Origin: Clostridiaceae bacterium
GTDB taxonomy: Bacteria > Bacillota > Clostridia > Peptostreptococcales > Natronincolaceae
Reading direction: 5' to 3'
DNA: 64,000 nt
Assembly (NCBI GenBank): GCA_018432235.1
Contig: JAHDLO010000009.1
Location: 97,166-161,165, forward strand
Of the stretch, positions 24,663-32,965 are shown in pieces. The translations under genes were made by a program, and so were the position numbers. Numbering within the stretch: the first letter of the stretch is position 1; every line of letters starts with the position of its first letter. The notes beneath the pieces were generated by a model. It searched no databases, was not told the DNA's origin, and saw nothing but the letters and a program-made list of their open reading frames with translations.

Positions 24663-26621
24663 ATGAAAAAGCATAGGTTGAAGGTGATTATATGCCTGAT
24701 GCTAAGTATGGTTATGCTGCTGATGGCAGGCTGCTCCGGTGGAAATACACCAGCCAGCGGCAATGCGCTTTATAAGGCAGGAACCTACACTGCAGCTGCG
24801 GCGGGTAATTTTGGAGACATAACGGTTTCTGTATCCTTTAGCGAGACAGAAATTCTTGAGGTGAAAATAGTTAGTCACAATGAAACTGAGGATATTGCTA
24901 AGCCGGTATTTTCAAAGTTTCCGGAAGAAATAGTTAAGGGCCAGACCCTTGCATTAGATACAATATCCGGTGCTACCAATACCAGCAAAGGCGTGCTTAA
25001 GGCAGTAGAAGACTGCGTAATACAAGCAGGAGGAGACATTGAAGCATTAAAAGCTAAAAAAAGCCTGAATACAGCAGGGGAGCCAATAAATAAGACTGTT
25101 GATGTTGTAGTAATAGGTGGCGGTGGAGCGGGCTTAGCGGCGGCTACTTCCGCAGCGGAAAATGGTGCCAGTGTTATTCTAATTGAAAAAGCGGCGGCGC
25201 TTGGCGGAAATACTCTTAGGGCAGGGGGCGCATACAATGCGGTTGATCCAGAAAGACAAAAATCAGTAGAGATGACCCAGCCTCTAATGGAAGATTTAAA
25301 GTCAATATTGGATTTAAAGGAAAGTGATTTAGGTGATATGGCACCTACTTTAACAGTATTAAAGGGCCAGATTAACGAATATCTAAAGGGAGACACCAGT
25401 GTGCTTTTTGATTCACCGGAGCTACATATGATACAAACCTACTTGGGCGGTAAAAGAGAGGGCTTAGACGGGTCTGTTATCACGGGAAAGGCTAGTCTGA
25501 TAGAAATATTAGCAAAGAATTCTTTAAAGGCCATAGAATGGCTCGAGGGCTATGGCCTTAAATTCACCGACAATATAAGCACTGTATTAGGTGCTTTATG
25601 GCCCAGAACCCATGGTCCAACAGAGCCCATCGGAACAGGATATATCAGGGTTCTGAAGGAGGCCTCAACAAAGCTAAACGTAGAAATTATGACTGAAACA
25701 AAGGGCATGGAGCTAATCGTAGAGTCGGGACGAGTGACAGGGGTAAAGGCTGAAAAGCATGATGGCACACCGGTTACATTAATGGCAAATAAGGGCGTTG
25801 TTATTGCTACCGGTGGCTTTGGAGCAAATCCTGAAATGAGGGCTGAGTACAATGTATATTGGCCAGATATGCCTTTAAGCATGCCGACAACAAATTCTTC
25901 AGACTCAACCGGAGATGGCATAATAATGGGTAAGGCTGTAGACGCAAATCTTGTGGGAATGGGCTTTATTCAATTGATGCCAAGCTCTCACCCCGAAAGC
26001 GGTGCCTTATCAGGAGGACTATGGGGCAGTGCTGAATCACAGGTATTTGTAAATTCTGTAGGTAAGCGTTTTGTAAATGAGTACTCTGGAAGAGATGTGC
26101 TGGCATCAGCTGCTCTAAACCAAAAGGAAGGTCTTTTCTATATCATCTGTGATCAGGTAACGGCAGGAAATCCACAGCCAGGAGGCAAAAACGGCTGGGG
26201 CGACAGTATAGATAACTTAATCGAGACCAAGAGTGTATATAAGGCAGATACCTTAGAGGAGCTGGCATTACAGTTAGGTATGGCGCCGGCAGTGCTGGTG
26301 GAGGAGATTTCTAAATATAATTCTTATATAGACAAGGGCAACGACCCTGACTTCGGTAAAAAGAACTTTGGCCCTAAGATAGAGGTAGGCCCCTTCTATG
26401 CAACGCCTCGCTCACCTTCTGTACATCATACTATGGGAGGTCTGGAGATAGATGAGTCTGCAAGAGTTCTGAGTACAGATGGAAAAGTGATCTCAGGCCT
26501 ATATGCAGCCGGAGAGGTAACAGGCGGAATTCATGCAGGGAATCGTCTTGGCGGAAATGCACTGGCGGATATCATTGTATTTGGTAGAATAGCAGGGGAA
26601 AGCGCTGCATTGGGTAAATAA
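24663..26621 (+). CDS. Flavinylated extracellular reductase (FMN-binding plus FAD fumarate-reductase-type), paralogue A
   Basis: 652 aa lipoprotein (lipobox LMAGC, Cys23/24). The FMN-binding domain (35-125) has DTISGATNTS, the ApbE-type site where FMN is esterified to Thr. The FAD domain begins VVVIGGGGAGLAAATSA. Catalytic elements of fumarate-reductase-type enzymes are present: GRDVLAS, SVHHTMGG and GNRLGGNAL. There is no CxxCH, so no heme c. Compared with paralogue B it has about 55 extra residues in the capping region (roughly 205-285) and reads TNSSDSTGDG where B has TNHPGATGDG, so a different substrate is likely. It is expected to reduce an external acceptor with electrons from membrane flavoproteins (family knowledge). 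Confidence 0.9.
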   Translation: MKKHRLKVIICLMLSMVMLLMAGCSGGNTPASGNALYKAGTYTAAAAGNFGDITVSVSFSETEILEVKIVSHNETEDIAKPVFSKFPEEIVKGQTLALDTISGATNTSKGVLKAVEDCVIQAGGDIEALKAKKSLNTAGEPINKTVDVVVIGGGGAGLAAATSAAENGASVILIEKAAALGGNTLRAGGAYNAVDPERQKSVEMTQPLMEDLKSILDLKESDLGDMAPTLTVLKGQINEYLKGDTSVLFDSPELHMIQTYLGGKREGLDGSVITGKASLIEILAKNSLKAIEWLEGYGLKFTDNISTVLGALWPRTHGPTEPIGTGYIRVLKEASTKLNVEIMTETKGMELIVESGRVTGVKAEKHDGTPVTLMANKGVVIATGGFGANPEMRAEYNVYWPDMPLSMPTTNSSDSTGDGIIMGKAVDANLVGMGFIQLMPSSHPESGALSGGLWGSAESQVFVNSVGKRFVNEYSGRDVLASAALNQKEGLFYIICDQVTAGNPQPGGKNGWGDSIDNLIETKSVYKADTLEELALQLGMAPAVLVEEISKYNSYIDKGNDPDFGKKNFGPKIEVGPFYATPRSPSVHHTMGGLEIDESARVLSTDGKVISGLYAAGEVTGGIHAGNRLGGNALADIIVFGRIAGESAALGK

Positions 26622-26628
26622 CAACAAT

Positions 26629-26663
26629 AGGGGAGTGGGCCTCGTGCCCACCCCCTTTATTTT
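26629..26663 (+). terminator. Terminator of paralogue A
   Basis: GGGGAGTGGGC pairs with GCCCACCCCC, followed by TTTATTTTTT. It is almost identical to the terminator of paralogue B at 29493, pointing to duplication of a gene plus its terminator. Confidence 0.85.
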
Positions 26664-26716
26664 TTCCCTTCAATATTTTTAGAAGGCCAGCTTTAACTCT
26701 TGACGATGCACATGAT

Positions 26717-27301
26717 TTATTGGAGCGTTGGTAGTATACGACTAATGAACTTTACCATACTTTCCTTAAGATTATAGCTGCCCTCATGCAGACACCAGTC
26801 ATATACCAACCCACGGGCTGCTATAAATAAGAATTCTGTCAATTCCTCGGGACTATTATTGGTGGTAATCTCTCCGCTTTTCTGACCTTCAGCAATAATC
26901 TCTTGTAGAAGGGTTTGCATATATCTGCCCTTCTTTATAAACATTTTGTTGTTGGCAGTATAAAGCTGCTTTGCAGTATCCAAGCCTGTTGAGGTGTTGA
27001 GATCTGAATAATACCTAAAGTAATCAATGATCTTTTCAAAAGCAGTTTGACCCTGAATCTTATCCTTAACCTCCTTTAAGAAAAAATCATCCCCCACCTT
27101 GTAAATTTCTACAAAGACATCATATTTGGAACTGAAATAATGATAGAAGGAGCCAATCGAAACTCCGGCTTTTTTAGAAATTTCCTCAATGGTAATGTTG
27201 TCGAAGCCTTTACGTTCCATCAGATCGAGAGCCACATTATATATCCTATTCTTAGTATCAATGGCCTGAAGCTGACGTTTAGTTAATTTTTTACCCTTCA
27301 T
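26717..27301 (-). CDS. TetR-family transcriptional repressor
   Basis: 194 aa. The N-terminal HTH is typical: IYNVALDLMERKGFDNITIEEISKKAGVSIGSFYHYF (about 20-56), followed by a helical ligand-binding domain. The first ten residues are strongly basic (KGKKLTKRQ). It is divergent from flavin reductase B, whose promoter carries a 24-base palindrome (27483-27506), the probable operator. It may also act on paralogue A upstream. The ligand is unknown. Confidence 0.9.
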   Translation of the reverse strand: MKGKKLTKRQLQAIDTKNRIYNVALDLMERKGFDNITIEEISKKAGVSIGSFYHYFSSKYDVFVEIYKVGDDFFLKEVKDKIQGQTAFEKIIDYFRYYSDLNTSTGLDTAKQLYTANNKMFIKKGRYMQTLLQEIIAEGQKSGEITTNNSPEELTEFLFIAARGLVYDWCLHEGSYNLKESMVKFISRILPTLQ

Positions 27302-27447
27302 AAATGCACCATCCTTATATCAAATAAAACCTTCTAGGCTTATATCATCGTAGTATAAAACTATATTATGTTGATTATAGCATACACAATGCAGACAATC
27401 CATTGACTTTAAGTTTCAAAAAAATTGATAAAAAATTATTTATAATA

Positions 27448-27476
27448 TTGACAATTATATAACACGATTATATAAT
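27448..27476 (+). promoter_or_regulatory. Consensus sigma-A promoter of flavin reductase B
   Basis: TTGACA (27448-27453), 17-base spacer, TATAAT (27471-27476): a perfect match to both consensus hexamers. ATTATATAA and TTATATAAT form an inverted repeat across spacer and -10. It should be strong unless repressed. Confidence 0.85.
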
Positions 27477-27482
27477 GAGTGT

Positions 27483-27506
27483 ATTCACCGAATGTATTCG
27501 GCGAAT
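27483..27506. promoter_or_regulatory. Palindromic operator, probably for TetR
   Basis: ATTCACCGAAT-GT-ATTCGGCGAAT has one mismatch between arms and lies right after the -10 box, over the start site. Binding here would block transcription. Confidence 0.65.
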
Positions 27507-27690
27507 TGGTTCGATGGGGAATCGTTATCAATACAGCTTTTAAATGGGACATAAACCAATAAAAGTAAAAGTTGTTATTTTAACATGAATTTTATCGAAC
27601 GCTTGTTTGAAAATGCTGTAAATTTTTTAGCAAAAGAAAAGGCACACCGCCTTGAATTTGTTAAATTTTTATACAAAGGGGAGGATAAAA

Positions 27691-29487
27691 ATGAAAAAAA
27701 TGACATCAAAGAAAAGGTTACTTTGCATGCTGTTATGTGTAATTATGGCAGTAATTGCAGTAGGTTGCCAAAAGCCTGTAGAAACGGCTTCAGAAGCCTT
27801 TAAAGCAGGCGTATATACTGCTTCAGTGGCAGGTCATAATGCCGATATTAAAGTTGAGGTTGAGGTGAGCACTGAGGCCATCTTAGGGGTGAAAATCCTT
27901 GAGCACAAGGAAAGCCCTGGTATCAGTGATCCAGCTATTGAAAGAATTCCAAAGGCAATTGTTGATAGCCAATCCTTAGCGGTGGATGCAATATCTGGTG
28001 CTACAATAACCAGTAAGGCGATAGTAGCAGCAGTAACAGAAGCATTAAAGCAAGCAGGTGCAGATATAGATGCCCTTAATGTCAAAAAAGAAGGGTCTAA
28101 AAACGCAGGTGAAACTAAGGAATATACCACAGATGTTGTCGTTATAGGTGGTGGTGGTGCAGGCTTAGCTGCTGCTGTGTCAGCTCACCAAAATGGTGCT
28201 GAGGTTATTGTACTTGAGAAAATGCCTCGTTTAGGCGGTAATACCATACTTTCAGGCGGTGCCTTCAATGCGGTAGACCCTAAGCGTCAAAAAGCACAAG
28301 GAATTGAGGATTCAACTGACAAGCATTATACTCAGACCTTTGAAGGTGGAGATAAGCTGGGGAACCCTGAATTAATCAGAGTTTTCGTAGATAATGCCTA
28401 CCCTGCTATTGAGTGGTTAGAAAGCTTAGGCATGAAGTTTAATGACGAAGTATTTACAGTTCTAGGTGGATTATGGCCGAGGGCACATAAGCCTTCAACA
28501 CCACTGGGAACAGGGTTTATTGATACCTATCAAGCCTATGTGGATGCCAATAAGGGCATTGATATTATGCTGGATACAGAAGTAACAGAGTTAATTATGG
28601 AAAATGGTAAGGTGGTTGGTATAAAGGCAACAGGACTTGAGGGTGAAGTAATCATTAAAGCCAACAATGGTGTTGTCATTGCATCTGGCGGCTTCGGAGC
28701 CAATGTAGAAATGAGAGATCAGTACAACAAAAGCTGGCCTGCTCTTACACAAATCAAAACCACAAACCATCCGGGAGCAACTGGTGACGGGTTAGCAATG
28801 GCTAAAAATGTAGGCGCTAACTTAATAGGCTTGGATAATATTCAGCTGCTGCCAATGGGTGATCCTGCAACAGGTAGTTTAAGTGGTAATATTGAGCAAG
28901 GTGTAGAAAATAGAATTTTCGTAAATAAATCAGGTAATCGTTTTGTTGATGAGGGAGCTAGAAGGGACGTTATGACAAAGGCCCTAATGGAGCAAGAGGA
29001 TGCTTATATGTGGGTAGTTCTTGATAAGCACTCTTACCCAACTGGAGATAAGAAGAATAATTTCAATGAAACTATAGATGAGCTAATTGCACAGGGAAGA
29101 GCCTTCAAGGGCGATACTCTAGAGGATTTAGCAAAGCAAATTGGCGTAGATCCAGCAAATCTTGTTAAGGCAGTTGAGGATTTCAACAAGGCAGTTGACG
29201 CTGGTGGACCAGATGCCTTTGGTAGAACATTATTTGCAGATAAGATAGATACAGCACCATACTATGCAGGTGCTCGTGTGCCTACAGTTCACCATACTAT
29301 GGGTGGTATAGAAATCAACACCAGCGCACAGGTAATGGATGTTAATGGTAAGGTTATTCCAGGGCTGTATGCAGCAGGTGAAGTAACTGGTGGTATTCAC
29401 GGTAGCAACCGTCTAGGCGGAAATGCACTGGCGGACATTGCAGTGTTTGGTAGAATTGCTGGTGAAAGTGCAGCATTAGGTAAATAA
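27691..29487 (+). CDS. Flavinylated extracellular reductase, paralogue B
   Basis: 598 aa; ATG 27691 follows AAAGGGGAGG. Lipoprotein signal with lipobox AVGC (about Cys24). FMN-binding domain (30-120) with the flavinylation site DAISGATITS; FAD domain starting VVVIGGGGAGLAAAVSA; active-site elements RRDVMTKA, TVHHTMGG and SNRLGGNAL. No heme motif. It is of usual length for the class and lacks the cap insertion of paralogue A. Codon choice (many GGT, GCA, GTA) looks more biased than in neighbours, and the promoter is perfect consensus, so high induced expression is likely. Fumarate or a related unsaturated acid is the most likely type of acceptor, but not proven. Confidence 0.92.
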   Translation: MKKMTSKKRLLCMLLCVIMAVIAVGCQKPVETASEAFKAGVYTASVAGHNADIKVEVEVSTEAILGVKILEHKESPGISDPAIERIPKAIVDSQSLAVDAISGATITSKAIVAAVTEALKQAGADIDALNVKKEGSKNAGETKEYTTDVVVIGGGGAGLAAAVSAHQNGAEVIVLEKMPRLGGNTILSGGAFNAVDPKRQKAQGIEDSTDKHYTQTFEGGDKLGNPELIRVFVDNAYPAIEWLESLGMKFNDEVFTVLGGLWPRAHKPSTPLGTGFIDTYQAYVDANKGIDIMLDTEVTELIMENGKVVGIKATGLEGEVIIKANNGVVIASGGFGANVEMRDQYNKSWPALTQIKTTNHPGATGDGLAMAKNVGANLIGLDNIQLLPMGDPATGSLSGNIEQGVENRIFVNKSGNRFVDEGARRDVMTKALMEQEDAYMWVVLDKHSYPTGDKKNNFNETIDELIAQGRAFKGDTLEDLAKQIGVDPANLVKAVEDFNKAVDAGGPDAFGRTLFADKIDTAPYYAGARVPTVHHTMGGIEINTSAQVMDVNGKVIPGLYAAGEVTGGIHGSNRLGGNALADIAVFGRIAGESAALGK

Positions 29488-29492
29488 GCAAT

Positions 29493-29530
29493 AGGGGAGT
29501 GGGCTTAAAGCCCACCCCCTTTATTTTTTT
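29493..29530 (+). terminator. Terminator of paralogue B
   Basis: GGGGAGTGGGC and GCCCACCCCC with a short loop and a TTTATTTTTTTT tail. The tail overlaps the last codons of the convergent dipeptidase gene. Confidence 0.85.
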
Positions 29531-30897
29531 TCAGAATACTTTCCAAAGGTAAACCAGTTTTTGTTGGTATGAAAAATAGTGGTGCTGCTGGCTGCAGCGC
29601 CAGAGAAATCAGCAGCCTTAAAGGTAATGACGTGAAATTTCTCCCTTAGCTGGTGGGGGATGCTGAAATATAGCTCACCCTCAGCAATATCATAAGCTGC
29701 GGGGTAAGAAATTCCGTCCAATACAGCTTTTATTGACTCAGGATCAATATTAGTTGATTCAGACAATTGAACCGCTGCCCTTAATTGGGAAGTACTGCTG
29801 ACCAGCGGGCTGTTCTCCCCATAGGTGATGCGTATTCCCGGTAAAGCTTCATTGGATTTTTTCTGCTGAGTGCTGTGCTCCTCAACATTTTTAAGAAGCC
29901 TTAGGCTATTTTCTCCCAGTATTTTTTTAATATCAACATCCGAATAGCCTCTTTTCACCAACTCCTCTGTTATGCTATAAAGGTAGGAGGCATCGGGTAA
30001 ATCCTTAGGCATTTTTGCACCATCAAAGTCGGAGCCAAGTCCGACGTAATCCACTCCTACAAGATTTACGACATAATCAATATGGTTCACAACATCAGCC
30101 ACTGAGGCAACGCCATCCGTCAAAAACCCTTGACAGAAAACGATTTGGACAACACCATCCTTCTCTGCAAGCGCCTTTAGCTGTCTATCCGTTAAATTTC
30201 TTGGATGGTTTTTAAGGCTGAATACACCCGAGTGGCTTGCAATTATCGGAGCTTCGGAGGCTTCTATTGTATCCCAAAAGGTGGATTCCGCCATGTGAGA
30301 TACATCAACCACCATACCGAGACGGTTCATTTCCTTAACCACAGCGCTACCTAAGGCAGTAAGCCCGCCGGAGGAGGTGCCACCGCCTTTATACTTCCTG
30401 TGGGTGCCTTCCCCAAGGGCATTAGAATAATTCCATTGAAGGGCAATGCATCGTACACCCAAATCGTAATATTGTCTGAGAAGGCCCATTGCATTTTCCT
30501 CGTTTAAGGAATATGCCCCTTCAATAGAGGGGATCATTGCTATTTTTCCTTTGTTGAAAATATCAACAATATCCCTATGATTTGCCGCCAATGCGACACT
30601 GTCGGTATTAGTGGCGGCAGTCCAATGAAGGGCATTGATTAAGGCCAGCAGCATACTGTTGCTGCGTTCATAGGGATTGTTTTTAAAGCCCGGTGTAAAA
30701 GCAGCAAAAAAGGCTGCCCTTAGGCCACCGCTTTGGAGCTTTGAAATATCAATATGAAGCCCAGTTTTGTTACCTAAATTCTTTCGCGGCAGCCAGGTGA
30801 TAGGATTGATTACCTTCATCATTGTGTCATTATGAGTATCTACAACTATGGTGCTGTAATGAAGCGCCTTCGCTCTTGAAATATTATTATCCTGCAA
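29521..30897 (-). CDS. Membrane dipeptidase family (peptidase M19) protein
   Basis: 458 aa; TTG start at 30897 is supported by AAAGGGGTGG upstream on the minus strand (the nearby ATG is in another frame). Zinc-site motifs of renal-dipeptidase-type enzymes appear in order: VDTHNDT (about 19-25), PSIEGAYSL, DVSHMAE, ASHSGVFSL and GLGSDFDG. The core ends near residue 345; a C-terminal extension of about 110 residues looks like a beta-rich accessory domain. No signal peptide is present, so it acts in the cytoplasm on dipeptides, possibly D-amino-acid-containing. It converges on flavin reductase B. Confidence 0.9.
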   Translation of the reverse strand: MQDNNISRAKALHYSTIVVDTHNDTMMKVINPITWLPRKNLGNKTGLHIDISKLQSGGLRAAFFAAFTPGFKNNPYERSNSMLLALINALHWTAATNTDSVALAANHRDIVDIFNKGKIAMIPSIEGAYSLNEENAMGLLRQYYDLGVRCIALQWNYSNALGEGTHRKYKGGGTSSGGLTALGSAVVKEMNRLGMVVDVSHMAESTFWDTIEASEAPIIASHSGVFSLKNHPRNLTDRQLKALAEKDGVVQIVFCQGFLTDGVASVADVVNHIDYVVNLVGVDYVGLGSDFDGAKMPKDLPDASYLYSITEELVKRGYSDVDIKKILGENSLRLLKNVEEHSTQQKKSNEALPGIRITYGENSPLVSSTSQLRAAVQLSESTNIDPESIKAVLDGISYPAAYDIAEGELYFSIPHQLREKFHVITFKAADFSGAAASSTTIFHTNKNWFTFGKYSEKK

Positions 30898-31020
30898 AGC
30901 ATATCCACCCCTTTGTTTAAGCTATAATATAATTATATTCTACTACAAATCAGCTTATATTGAAAAAGCTATCTATGATTTGTTAAAATAGGCATAAGAA
31001 TAAATATGAGGAATGATATT

Positions 31021-32781
31021 ATGAATCTGAAAAAAATAGCCTCAAATGTACAAAATATTTCTGAAGCCATAGCCAGTGTCATAAAGGTGGATGTAACCGT
31101 TGTGGACGATAATCTTAGGAGGATTGCTGGTACCGGCTCCTATAGAGACAGGATAGGTGAGCTTGTCAGTCGGGACTCAGTTTTTGATATTGCCCTGAAG
31201 AAGGGCGAGGGCTTTATAATAGAAAATGCAAGAGAGGAGACCATTTGTCTCCATTGCAAAAAGCTTGAGGACTGTCAGGAATATGCAGAGGTTTGCTGTC
31301 CTATTAAGCTGAAGGAGCATGTGGTTGGTGTGATAGGACTTATTGCCTTTGATGAAGGCCAGCGGCAGGAGATCGTACATAATCAAAGGAACTTGATGAC
31401 GTTTTTAAGTAAAATGGCAGATTTAATATGCTCAAAGCTTTTGGAGGAGAATAAAACTGAGGAAATAAAGCTGCTGGCCTCTGAGCTTGAAATTGTGCTG
31501 AACTCGGTGGACAAGGGGATCATTGCAGTAAATGAAGAGGGCACTATTCTCCGATGCAATGAAAATGCGCTTCAGCTCTTCAACGGACGTAAGGAAGAGC
31601 TTATAGGAAAAAGCATACATGCCTTGATTGGTGATTTTAACGTAACCGCCATGATAAGGGAGGATAAAAGGGTTAGAAACAGAGAGTTTCTGTACAAGAA
31701 GAGAGTGTATCAATTACGAGGTGTTTTTGATGCAAATCCCATTAGTATAGATAATGATAATGTCGGGATGGTATTTATCATAAGCAGACTGACGGACTTA
31801 CTAAATGCTATTAATGCCATTACAACAGCCACAATAGTGACCTCCTTTGAGGAAATAATAGGTGAAAGTGAAATTCTGAGGGAGGTAAAGGAAAGGGCTG
31901 CAAAGGCCAGCTGCTCAAAATCTACAGTGTTAATACAGGGAGAGAGCGGCACAGGCAAGGAGCTGTTTGCCCGTGCGATACACTATAATAGTGATAGGGC
32001 AAAGGGGCCCTTCATACCAATAAACTGCGCGGCAATCCCGGAGCAGCTATTGGAAAGCGAGCTCTTTGGCTATGAGGAGGGGGCCTTTACAGGCGCCAGA
32101 CGTGGAGGCCGAGAAGGAAAATTTCTTTTAGCTACAGGGGGAACGATTTTTCTGGATGAAATAGGGGATATGCCCCTCCATTTACAAGGGAAGCTGCTTA
32201 GGGTTCTTCAGGAGCAGATGATTGAAAAAATCGGTGGGAAGGACCTTATTCCAATCGATATAAGAATCATAGCCGCCACCAACAAGGAGCTGGACAGAAG
32301 CGTGCAGGAGGGGGAGTTCAGAGAGGATCTATTTTATAGATTAAACGTGATACCCCTCAATATACCACCATTAAGACAGCGAAGAGAGGATATAGCACCA
32401 CTGGTGAAGCATATGCTGGAGAAATGCAACAGGAAATTGCAAAAAAGCATAGTCGAAATAGATCCTGATGTTATGGCACTCTTTATGAAGTATACCTGGC
32501 CTGGCAATGTAAGGGAGCTGGAAAATACGATTGAATACGCAGTGAATATGTCAAATAGCAGCAATATCAATAAGGCGTGTCTGCCAAAGCGAATCACCGG
32601 CAGCAGGAGTCAAGGGGAACCGAAGACCTTTGAAGCCATCACTCCAGTTAAAGAGCTGGAAAGAAGAGAGATTCAAAGGGCTCTGGCGGTATATAAAGAT
32701 GATAATATTACGGCTGCTGCCCATGCCCTTGGCATCAGCAGGGCAACGCTGTATAGAAAAATTAAAGAATATGAATTATAG
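31021..32781 (+). CDS. Sigma-54-dependent activator, CdsR-like, with Cys-rich N-terminal domain
   Basis: 586 aa; ATG 31021 follows GAGGAATGAT. The N-terminal domain (1-145) has GAF-like alternation and a Cys cluster C-x2-C-x5-C-x6-C-C (residues 76-93), followed by a PAS domain (150-255), an AAA+ domain (270-500) with Walker A GESGTGKE, the sigma-54 contact loop GAFTGA and Walker B GGTIFLDEIGDM, and a Fis-type HTH (545-586). The enhancer sites (32785-32839), a -24/-12 promoter and L-cysteine desulfidase gene follow directly. In Clostridioides difficile a sigma-54 activator of this kind controls cdsB. The Cys cluster could sense cysteine, sulfide or redox state (inference). Confidence 0.9.
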   Translation: MNLKKIASNVQNISEAIASVIKVDVTVVDDNLRRIAGTGSYRDRIGELVSRDSVFDIALKKGEGFIIENAREETICLHCKKLEDCQEYAEVCCPIKLKEHVVGVIGLIAFDEGQRQEIVHNQRNLMTFLSKMADLICSKLLEENKTEEIKLLASELEIVLNSVDKGIIAVNEEGTILRCNENALQLFNGRKEELIGKSIHALIGDFNVTAMIREDKRVRNREFLYKKRVYQLRGVFDANPISIDNDNVGMVFIISRLTDLLNAINAITTATIVTSFEEIIGESEILREVKERAAKASCSKSTVLIQGESGTGKELFARAIHYNSDRAKGPFIPINCAAIPEQLLESELFGYEEGAFTGARRGGREGKFLLATGGTIFLDEIGDMPLHLQGKLLRVLQEQMIEKIGGKDLIPIDIRIIAATNKELDRSVQEGEFREDLFYRLNVIPLNIPPLRQRREDIAPLVKHMLEKCNRKLQKSIVEIDPDVMALFMKYTWPGNVRELENTIEYAVNMSNSSNINKACLPKRITGSRSQGEPKTFEAITPVKELERREIQRALAVYKDDNITAAAHALGISRATLYRKIKEYEL

Positions 32782-32825
32782 CAGTCTCAAGTTGATACAG
32801 TTTCTCAATTTGAGACTGTTTTTAT
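32782..32825 (+). terminator. Terminator of the activator gene, overlapping the enhancer
   Basis: CAGTCTCAA pairs with TTGAGACTG, followed by TTTTTATTT. The arms contain half-sites of the enhancer dyads, so the same bases probably serve RNA termination and DNA binding. Confidence 0.65.
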
Positions 32826-32839
32826 TTCTCATTTTGAGA
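32785..32839. promoter_or_regulatory. Three enhancer (UAS) sites for the sigma-54 activator
   Basis: The dyad TCTCA-N3-TGAGA occurs perfectly at 32803-32815 and 32827-32839, with a 9/10 match (TCTCA-N3-TGATA) at 32785-32797. The centres lie about 80 to 122 bases upstream of the -24 element at 32913, the usual range for activator sites. Confidence 0.75.
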
Positions 32840-32911
32840 ATATGTGGCGCTTGCATTATATGAGTTAAATAAAGAACATTGGAATATTACGGTTTTCATA
32901 TATTATTTTTG

Positions 32912-32927
32912 TGGCATGCTTCTTGCT
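32912..32927 (+). promoter_or_regulatory. Sigma-54 (-24/-12) promoter
   Basis: TGGCATGCTTCTTGCT: GG and GC are separated by exactly 10 bases, and both elements match the consensus (TGGCAyG, TTGCT). It lies 39 bases before the ATG of the desulfidase gene. Confidence 0.88.
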
Positions 32928-32965
32928 TTATTAATAGTGATTCTATAGAAGTGTAGGTGAGGATA

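Larger units (their letters stand above)
27302..27690. other. Divergent control region between TetR gene and flavin reductase B
   Basis: 389 bases, strongly AT-rich. It holds the promoter and operator described separately, plus a leader of about 200 bases before the ATG at 27691 without a recognisable riboswitch. An open frame at 27585 overlaps the start of the reductase gene and is not credible. Confidence 0.6.

Noticed and set aside
27585..27803. Plus-strand open frame of 72 codons
   Set aside because: It overlaps the well-supported start and signal peptide of flavin reductase B in another frame and has no ribosome site.
24663..29487. Flavocytochrome c assignment for the two reductases
   Set aside because: Neither protein has a CxxCH heme motif; the N-terminal domain is FMN-binding instead.
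32844..32856. TGGCGC followed by TTGCAT, resembling a sigma-54 promoter
   Set aside because: GG and GC are only 5 bases apart; the required spacing is 10. The element at 32912 fits exactly.
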